Assembly: GCA_964458325.1 (NCBI GenBank)
Contig: CAYWIM010000010.1
Coordinates: forward strand, 7,057-71,056
Reading direction: 5' to 3'
Length of the DNA stretch: 64,000 nt
Source of the DNA: JAGMXM01 sp964458325
GTDB taxonomy: Bacteria; Verrucomicrobiota; Verrucomicrobiia; Limisphaerales; UBA1319
Shown here: positions 58,064 to 64,000 of the stretch, one piece after another
How positions within the stretch are numbered: the stretch's first letter is position 1
Layout: each line of letters starts with the position of its first letter
The notes under the pieces: model-generated
Databases searched by the model: none
What the model was told of the DNA's origin: nothing
What the model saw: only the letters and a program-made list of their open reading frames with translations
Program-made: the position numbers and the translations under genes

Positions 58064-58610
58064 ACTTCCAAAAACCCAATAATATCACTTGCAACGTTTT
58101 CGTCCTTCCAAAAAACCGCTACTGCTAACGCTAGCTGCTAACGACTACCCCGAGGTTGATGGTTGTTTGCCGACGCTTCGAGGGGGCAGATTCTCGACGC
58201 GAGCCGCGCGCGCGAAGGGTGGGGCATCCGGCAGAAGCGAAGGACATCGAGGTGCCTAGGGGCTTCGCGCTCCCTCTTTCTGGCGGGATTCGGCGGGGGC
58301 GGCTTGGCGCTCCCGGCTCCGGGGCCTCGCCTTCGGGGCCTGCTGACCTCCAGCCTCAGCCCGGTCGGCCAGGATTTCCGGCGGCCTTGTCGGGGTTGGC
58401 GGCCAGGAGAATGGCGGCGCTCGCTTTGGGGTCTCGCTGGGCCTCTGGGCGATTTTTGCGGGGGGGGCGCTGTCTTGGGATATTCGGCGCGTCCGTTCCG
58501 CGCCTGTACGGGGCCACGGCAGCCGCGCTCGGGGTGCAAGGCTACCGAGTCCAGTCCGATAGGTCGAATCCCCGGCTCTTCAGAATCCGGGCCGTTCGAC
58601 GAAGCCAAGG
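58064..58610. other. Gap between tRNA-Gly and integrase remnant, no gene seen
   Basis: GC-rich 547 bases. Open frames exist on the plus strand, but their translations are low-complexity Arg/Gly/Ala without recognisable domains. CTGCTAACG occurs twice at 58126-58142 as short direct repeats (TGCTAACG). The gap may hold the remains of the integration site. Confidence 0.4.
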
Positions 58611-59153
58611 TTGTCCCAGGCGGCGAAGGCATTGGATTTGGCCTGGCGCCAGGAAATGGCTTTTCTCGGCTGGCTGGTCCTGGCGCTGCTGGCGGGGCTT
58701 CGGCTCGAGGAGGCGGACCGGATCCAATGGTCCCACATCAACCTCGACACTGGAACGGTGACGGTTGACGCGGCGGCGTCCAAGGTGCGCCAGCGGCGGA
58801 TCGTTCATTTGATGCCGTCGGCGCGCGAGTGGATGCAGCTCGCGCTGAAGGCCAAGTCGCGGTTGTCATTGTCGCAACCAACCCGGCGGCGGTTCTTGCG
58901 TCGGCTGCGGGATTACCTGGGCTTCAAGAGCTGGCCCAAGGATGTACTGCGTCATTCGGCCGCCAGCTACTGGCTCGCCGAATGCCAGGACGCGGCCAAG
59001 GTGGCGCTGGAGTTGGGGAATTCCGTGGGCGTCCTTCTGCGCCATTACCGGGAGCTGGTGACCAAGGAGGATGCGGAAAGGTTTTGGGAAATTCGACCCG
59101 CTGGTCCACCCAAAATGGCAATGAAAGCATCGTCGATTCCGGCGGTGGTCTGA
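58611..59153 (+). pseudogene. N-terminally truncated tyrosine recombinase (integrase)
   Basis: 180 residues from TTG, covering the catalytic domain only. GLRLEEADRIQWSHINLD carries the first Arg, VLRHSAASYWLAE corresponds to the HxxR box (R-H-S), ALELGNSVGVLLRHYREL contains the GNS and the nucleophile Tyr. The usual N-terminal core-binding domain (about 100-150 residues) is missing, and no start signal is present. Integrases act in site-specific insertion, often at tRNA genes. This relic presumably belonged to the element that entered at tRNA-Gly. Confidence 0.7.
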
Positions 59154-59486
59154 CGGTCGCCTGAACTGATCATCCATCGATTGTGAGGACTGACCCGAAT
59201 GGCGCTTATGAGTCTGATTCGCTTTCCAGGACATAACCGACCAGGATAATGAGGTCCAGCGCTGGCTCTGGGCAAAACCGGTCGGCAACCCATCCGCTAC
59301 CAGTCCATGCTCAAGGGCAAGCGGTTGATCCGGTATCCCCTCCTTCACACCTGCGTCCACGGTCGCAAAGCCGTTGCCCGCGATATCCAGCGCGCGGTCG
59401 CCCCGTTCGCGCGGCCGATTTCGAGAGCCGCTGCTGTTACCGATCGGGCCATTGACCGCGCGATCGGCTCCGGCGATAGTGTTTCC
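59154..59486. other. Gap before the toxin-antitoxin pair
   Basis: 333 bases with no recognisable gene. A promoter-like pair lies at its right end (59452-59480). Confidence 0.3.
59452..59480 (+). promoter_or_regulatory. Possible promoter of the Phd-PIN pair
   Basis: TTGACC, 17 bases, GATAGT, six bases before the antitoxin ATG, a nearly leaderless arrangement if used. No clear operator palindrome stands out. Confidence 0.35.
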
Positions 59487-59714
59487 ATGAAAACGGCGAC
59501 CGTGACCGAGCATTTGGCCCACTACCGCGAGATCGCGGATGAAGTGGCAGCAGGCATGCCCTATACCATCACCCGGAAAGGCAAGCCCTGGCTCATGCTC
59601 ACCCCCGCACGGCCTGCTAGACGACTCTCGCTGGCCCAAAAAAAGCAACGCCTCGCCTCCTACTCCAAGCGCCCAACCGGCGTCGTTGATGCGCTCATCC
59701 GCGAGCGGCAATGA
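59487..59714 (+). CDS. Phd/YefM-type antitoxin
   Basis: 75 residues. MKTATVTEHLAHYREIADEV, then GMPYTITRKGKPWLML, is the small Phd/YefM fold that binds DNA. The C-terminal part (RRLSLAQKKQRLASYSKRPT) is basic and would cover the toxin. Its stop overlaps the toxin ATG (ATGA), so the two are coupled. Complete. Confidence 0.85.
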   Translation: MKTATVTEHLAHYREIADEVAAGMPYTITRKGKPWLMLTPARPARRLSLAQKKQRLASYSKRPTGVVDALIRERQ

Positions 59715-60163
59715 CGCCCTACGCCGATTCCTCGTTCATCGTCTCGCTCTACCTGCGGGACGACCACACGCCAACCGCCTTTGCTTGGTGGAAGAAGTTG
59801 GACGAGCAGCCGCTGCCGTGGAACCCGCTTCATCGCCTCGAAGTCCGTAACGTCCTCCGCAAGCTGCCGGGCGATACGGACCGTCCCCAGCGTGTCACCG
59901 AGCAACAAGCCGCGGAAGCCTTGCATGCCCTTGAATTCGATCTTGCGGCTGGCGACTACACCGCCGCGAACCTCGCCTGGCTCGACGTGCTGCGCGAAGC
60001 CGAATCCCTCAGCGCCCAACACGCGCTCAAGACCCAATGTCGGGCGATGGACCTCTGGCACTGCGCCGCCGCGCTGCACATCGGCTGCGACCTGCTCTTG
60101 AGCTTCGACGAAACCCAACGCGATTTGGCTGAAGCCGCTGGGCTGACCGTGTGGCGACCGTAG
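59711..60163 (+). CDS. vapC: PIN-domain toxin
   Basis: 150 residues. MTPYADSSFIVSLYLRDD gives the first Asp, RLEVRNVLRKL the conserved Glu, MDLWHCAAALHIGCDLLLSF the third acidic and final block (FDETQRDLAEAAGL). Expected RNase toxin of a type II module with the Phd antitoxin. ATG at 59711 overlaps the antitoxin stop by four. Complete and likely functional. Confidence 0.88.
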   Translation: MTPYADSSFIVSLYLRDDHTPTAFAWWKKLDEQPLPWNPLHRLEVRNVLRKLPGDTDRPQRVTEQQAAEALHALEFDLAAGDYTAANLAWLDVLREAESLSAQHALKTQCRAMDLWHCAAALHIGCDLLLSFDETQRDLAEAAGLTVWRP

Positions 60164-60288
60164 AACCGGAAGCGACAATCCCGTTTTCCCGCCAACTCAT
60201 CTGCGGCGTGATCGCGGACCTCGCCCGCGTGACCGTGGAGCTCAGGAAAGGCGAGTTGGTCTTCAACACGAAAACGAGGAAGAAATAG
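60151..60288 (+). CDS. Short open frame after the toxin gene (unclear)
   Basis: A 45-codon frame from GTG 60151 overlaps the PIN stop by 13 bases. It encodes SRQLICGVIADLARVTVELR followed by a Lys-rich end. No family recognised. It could be a remnant of the gene before the CHAT fragment. Confidence 0.25.
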   Translation: MATVEPEATIPFSRQLICGVIADLARVTVELRKGELVFNTKTRKK

Positions 60289-60355
60289 GGCATCGCGTCC
60301 TGTCTGTCGCAAACTGGACCTGACCCCGGAGGCCGAGCGCAAGGTCCTTGACGAA

Positions 60356-62395
60356 GTGGGCCGCGCCGAAGGCCCGCCGCCGTTCCTCGTCATCGAGAGC
60401 GCGGACGACGCGGTCCTGAGCCTGCCGTGGGAACTGCTGCGCCTGGGCGGCGAATGGTCCGTGCGCGATGGCCGGCTGGACGTGGCCCGGTGCGTGCCGA
60501 ATCCCCACGCCGCCCGCCTGGAGCCGCCTACGGCGCCGGTCAGCATCCGTGTCAACGTCTGCGCGCCGGAAGGCCCCGATTTGCCCGCGCTGAGCTACGA
60601 GAAAGAGAGCTTCCGCATCAGCCTGGCGATGCGCGACCACCCCGGCGTGCGCGTCAACGAAATGGGCGAGTTGGAGGACCTGCTGCAAGTCCTCTGCGCC
60701 AAGGACCCGCCCGCCGTCATTCACTTCTCCGGCCACGGCGGGCGGGGTGCATTGCACTTCGAGGATGAGTTCGGCGCTGACCGCAGAGTGCCCGTTCACG
60801 ACCTCATCACCCTGGCTCGGCAGAAGGGCGTGCAACGCTGGCCGCGCCTGTTCCACCTCTCCTGCTGTCACGGCCAGACCCCGGCGCATGATTGCCACGT
60901 CCACGGCGACCTGCACTTCGAGAACGTGCGCGTGAACCCGGCCGAGGCAGGCTTGGGTCTGCACTGGCTGATTGACCCGAAGGAGTTCGACCGCGGTGAT
61001 TACGTGTATGATCTGGCCAAGCTCCTGACATCGCTCACCGGCCACGCCCACGCGGACATCGGCGAGCACGAGAAGGGCAACCCACGCCTAAAATGGACGG
61101 CGGCCGGCGAGAACCGGATTGACTTCAACTGCATCCTCACCAAGCGGCAGGTGCAAGGCTGGCAGGAAGGGCTGGCGGCCGTCGAGGTGCTGGCTCGCGA
61201 CGTGGCGCCGCGGCTGGAAAACGCCGGCGCCAGCGGGGACGATGCGGCTGCCAAAGCCGCGGCTCTGCGGATGAAGCAACGGCTGTCGCTGGCCCTGGCC
61301 CGGCACTTCTTCAGCGCGGTGCGGCCGTTGCGCTCGGAGTGGCGGCACGATCCGTTTGGGGCCGATCTCGTGGGCGACCGCGTCATCGCCTGCGGCGCGC
61401 GCGACGCGAAGGCTAACCTGCTGGGCGCCGTGCAAGCGGGCGAGGCGGCCCGCGGCGCACGGGTGCTGCTGCTCTTGGAGGGCGAGGAGAAGGGCGAAAG
61501 TCCGCGCTTGCTGGACTTCGTCCGGCGCGCGCTGGGCGGCCGACTGCCCGTGGGCTTTCTCTGCGCCGACGGCGGCGGCTACACCAACCGCAACGAGCCG
61601 ACGATGGAGCTGGGCTTGAAGGGCCAACTCGCGCTGGAAATCGAGTTCGGCGCGGGCACTACCGGGGTCCCGCCCACCAGCATCCATTCCGGTCACGCTA
61701 CGCTGGCGGTCAACCCGAATGACTTGCTGGCGCGGTTTCTGGCCTCCCTCAAGGACGCCGCGGGCCGGGTCACCTTGGACGGCTTCTACGCCAGCGTGCG
61801 GCCACCGGAACGCCCTTATCGCGAGCCGCTGGCCGACGGCGAGGCAAGCTTCCTGCAAACGCTCTTCGCCCGCTACGGCTACAGTTTGCGCCCCGGCGAG
61901 ACGCCAGCCGACATATTCAACCGGCTGATGTTCCAGCCGGAGCTGAACGTCGCCTCGGTGCGCAGCGGCGAAACCGGCCTCGAAACGCGCATCGCGCCGG
62001 CCCGCGCCAGCGCCCGGCTGGACATCAACCTCGTTCCAGGCCAGGAGCCGGAGCAAGTGTTGGCGGCGGTGCAGGGGCGGCTGCGGGAACATGGAATCGA
62101 GGCCGACCGCGCCCTGCGCTTGCTGGGCGCGCGATCCGCCTACCGTTGCCCGCCGGAAGACCCGTTCGCCGTGGCGGCCCACGAAGCGCTGGCGGAGGCG
62201 CATCCGGGCAAGCCGGCTATCGCGCTGCCGTCGTCGGGTTCATCCGGTCCGGTGTCCGGGCTACCGCGCACGTTTGGGCGTCCGTTGGTGCGCCTGGGTA
62301 CGGGCTCCCGCAGTATCCGCCAACCCTGGAAGCGGAGTTGCGCCGGTATGCAGGCCGCTTGGGCTGAGGCTTCCCGAAGGAGTTGCGGCAGATGA
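60356..62395 (+). pseudogene. Mosaic ORF: CHAT protease piece, phosphotransferase C-lobe, M20 peptidase piece
   Basis: One uninterrupted frame of 679 residues covers three unrelated parts. About 60356-60885 is a CHAT domain (SLPWELLRLGG, IHFSGHGG with His, LFHLSCCHG with Cys) lacking its N-terminal partner region. About 60890-61330 is the C-lobe of an aminoglycoside-phosphotransferase-like kinase (CHVHGDLHFENVRV, WLIDPKEFDRGDYVYDLAK) without the ATP-binding N-lobe. About 61335-62300 is an M20 metallopeptidase from WRHDPFGADLVGDRV onward (LLEGEEKGESPRL, LHSGH-like SIHSGHATL, ALPSSGSSGPVSG), without the first metal histidine block. The natural M20 end is not in frame. The frame probably resulted from two in-frame deletions. 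GTG start. Confidence 0.7.
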
Positions 62396-63114
62396 TTTCT
62401 CCGACCAAAGCCGGCCCCAAGCTCCTGGTCGTGGTGCGCCACGGCGAATCGTTGCGCAACGCCCTCAAACGTGGACGTTTGGACTATCCCGACACGCCAG
62501 AGGCACGAGAATTGGCGCGCTTGCAGGATTACGAGATCCCGCTCTCACCACTTGGCCGCGGCCAAGCCGCTGCCTTGGGGCCGGTCCTGCGAGCCCGCTT
62601 CGGCCACTTCGACTGCTGCTACGACTCGGGCTACAGACGGGCGGTAGAGACGCGGGAACTAGCGCTCGCGGCCGGGTACTCGTCGGAGGAGTTAACCCGG
62701 CTTGCCCTGCGCTCAGACATGCTTCTGCGTGAGCGGGAACCTGGATTGATGCGGACGATGACGTCCAGTGAGATGGAACAGTCTCCCTTGCTGAGGCGCT
62801 GGCTTGCTGAATACGAGGCCAATCCGTTCCAAACGCGCCATCTGGGTGGTGAGAGTGTGGCGGACGTCTGCGACCGCGTGCGGCAGTTTCTCCTGCTCGT
62901 CATCGAACACCACTCCGACGAGCGTTTGCTCGTCTTTTGCCACAATCTCGTCATCAAGGCCATCCGCATCGGCAGGGTCATCCGCTACGTCGGCTTCTTG
63001 CTCGAAGGCTCGCGCTCTATCCACTGTCTCAGGCATCGGGGCGTGCTTGAAGACGATCTCCGCGACCCCACCTATGCTAGACGCATGGTCTGCGCCTATC
63101 GCCTCCTCCAATGA
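62392..63114 (+). CDS. Histidine phosphatase family protein
   Basis: 240 residues from ATG 62392, preceded by AAGGAG at good spacing. LLVVVRHGESLRNA is the RHG motif with catalytic His; SPLGRGQAAALG, DSGYRRAVETRELAL, the Glu-bearing LREREPGL block and LLVFCHNLVIKAIRIG (second His) complete the phosphoglycerate-mutase-like fold. Substrate unknown. It is complete while its upstream neighbours are deleted, and its ATG overlaps the mosaic ORF stop (ATGA). Confidence 0.88.
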   Translation: MISPTKAGPKLLVVVRHGESLRNALKRGRLDYPDTPEARELARLQDYEIPLSPLGRGQAAALGPVLRARFGHFDCCYDSGYRRAVETRELALAAGYSSEELTRLALRSDMLLREREPGLMRTMTSSEMEQSPLLRRWLAEYEANPFQTRHLGGESVADVCDRVRQFLLLVIEHHSDERLLVFCHNLVIKAIRIGRVIRYVGFLLEGSRSIHCLRHRGVLEDDLRDPTYARRMVCAYRLLQ

Positions 63115-63673
63115 GCGTGTTGGAGCGGCGACAGCGGCTCGTGGAGGCAGTACCATCCTTATCGCACAACTGAAGCACGCCAGAAAGCCTGCAATTGCTC
63201 CGTTCCACGCCCCAAGGCACCGGCGAGGCGCTGCCGGAACGGCCCGGTGGCGGTCTTCCCCCTTCCTGGCTATGGCGCTAAGGCGAATGGAGCCAGGTCT
63301 GCTCAGATAGATGGAGCCAGTGGCAGGGCAGGAGCAGGCGCGTTTCTTCTTTCCAAGACGGCTAAGGGCGTGACGCCGGACGCGGCCGCTCCAGGCAAAA
63401 ATCCCCGTCCCACCTTCTCGACACGCCCGTGCCGATCCGGTAGGACGAGGACATTCATAACAACGTTAGCATTTTAAGTGAGAGTTTTGCTTTTTTGCAA
63501 TAACGATCGCAGCACCGTGAAATACCCGGCTGTACAGGGCAGGATGAGCCGAGCTGGTTGCGGGCGGGATTGAACGGGGGAGAATTTGGCAAAGCGGGGC
63601 CCGGCTCGATCCGGGTCGGATCGAGCGGGCGGGGTCAGCGGCTTGAACCCGGGGCCCGCCTGCAGCCCGGGGT
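63115..63673. other. Gap between phosphatase and transposase, no gene
   Basis: Long enough (559 bases) but without a convincing gene. An AT-rich stretch at 63455-63505 (GTTAGCATTTTAAGTGAG, GCTTTTTTGC) contrasts with GC-rich flanks and may contain an IS end or promoter. GC-rich inverted repeats lie at about 63605-63665. Confidence 0.3.
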
Positions 63674-64000
63674 TCAGGAAGTGTTGAGGCTGATATGGCA
63701 ACGCCCGGCGGCGTGGGCGTGGAGGTGGGCCTCCGGCAACAGGTAGTAGCGGAGCGCTTCCAATAAGCGCTGAGGGATTTTTTTGAGTGCGCCCTAAAGG
63801 AAGAGCACGGTGTTACGGCCGTATTGTTTGGCCAAGGCCAGATGCAGGTTGTTGTGGTGCAGAAGCTGCATCAGCAGGTGGCCCATCTGCAACAGGTAAT
63901 AATAGGCCTTGGCATGGTCCCAGTTTTGGCTGAAGACGTGCTCCAGGTTCAAGCCGCTGTTTTTTTGAACGTTGAAGCCTTCGTTTTCGATTTTCTGGCG
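63674..64000 (-). pseudogene. C-terminal end of an IS transposase with in-frame stop (5' part outside window)
   Basis: Read on the minus strand from the right edge: RQKIENEGFNVQKNSGLN, LEHVFSQNWDHAKAYYYLL, QMGHLLMQLLHHNNLH, then NTVLFL and TAG at 63794-63796. After the stop the same frame keeps transposase-like sequence (GALKKIPQRLLEALRYYLLP) to TGA at 63674. The RxKIENEGFNxQK block is typical of DDE transposases of the IS4-like/ISNCY kind and holds the third acidic residue (Glu). The stop makes the last 40 residues untranslated. Confidence 0.65.

Noticed and set aside
60356..62395. A functional three-domain enzyme
   Set aside because: Each domain lacks conserved parts; treated as a mosaic of fragments unless full-length relatives exist.

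Overview
The window looks like a chromosomal segment of a GC-rich member of the Verrucomicrobiota, most likely near Limisphaerales/Pedosphaerales (inference). The grounds are lineage habits rather than a marker gene: secreted arylsulfatases, Gfo/Idh oxidoreductases with twin-arginine-like leaders, pseudopilins with the [17 protein letters not shown] prepilin segment, an FG-GAP/VCBS secreted protein, lipid A and LPS genes, and a large RG-rich conserved protein.

Layout. 1-3064: end of a DUF5107/TPR protein, an MFS transporter, and a degraded PIN-toxin tail. 3256-5022: a sulfatase. 5023-8067: short palindromic repeats followed by a dying type I restriction locus (orphan hsdS, a broken AlbA_2/ATP-binding gene, and the first 57 codons of hsdR). 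8120-10017: an oxidoreductase/HEAT-repeat pair. 10018-11721: an intact AbrB-VapC toxin-antitoxin pair beside a truncated zeta-toxin-like gene. 11696-25479: a polysaccharide-utilisation region with a TolB-propeller/SGNH hydrolase fusion, a beta-helix protein, two pseudopilins, a second sulfatase whose N-terminus carries two 93-bp repeats, a 1582-residue GH127-GH51 arabinofuranosidase fusion, and an amidohydrolase with a CBM9-like domain.

25497-45410 is mostly core: a NYN/LOTUS-like protein, uvrA, a long TPR protein, ileS, acyP, a phosphoesterase, a GT9 transferase, a dipeptide epimerase, an FG-GAP protein, another oxidoreductase and ppdK. 45487-48728 is a compact lpxK-lpxL-waaF-type operon on the minus strand. 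48931-57810 holds the RG-rich conserved protein, a GH172 (DUF2961) hydrolase overlapping or abutting hemB, an FHA protein, and carA - thioredoxin-like - pyrC.

From 57990 to the right edge is an accessory segment anchored at tRNA-Gly(TCC). It has a truncated tyrosine recombinase, a Phd-PIN toxin-antitoxin pair, one ORF stitched from pieces of a CHAT protease, a phosphotransferase and an M20 metallopeptidase, then a histidine phosphatase and the end of a transposase containing an in-frame stop.

Working together: the sulfatases, GH127-GH51, GH172, SGNH and beta-helix proteins fit extracellular or periplasmic breakdown of sulfated, arabinose-bearing plant or algal glycans; the Gfo/Idh enzymes and MFS transporter could handle released sugars. 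The two strongest leads for new biology are the GH127-GH51 bifunctional enzyme and the kinase/M20/histidine-phosphatase set in the tRNA island. The second is visibly damaged here, so intact relatives would have to be found elsewhere.
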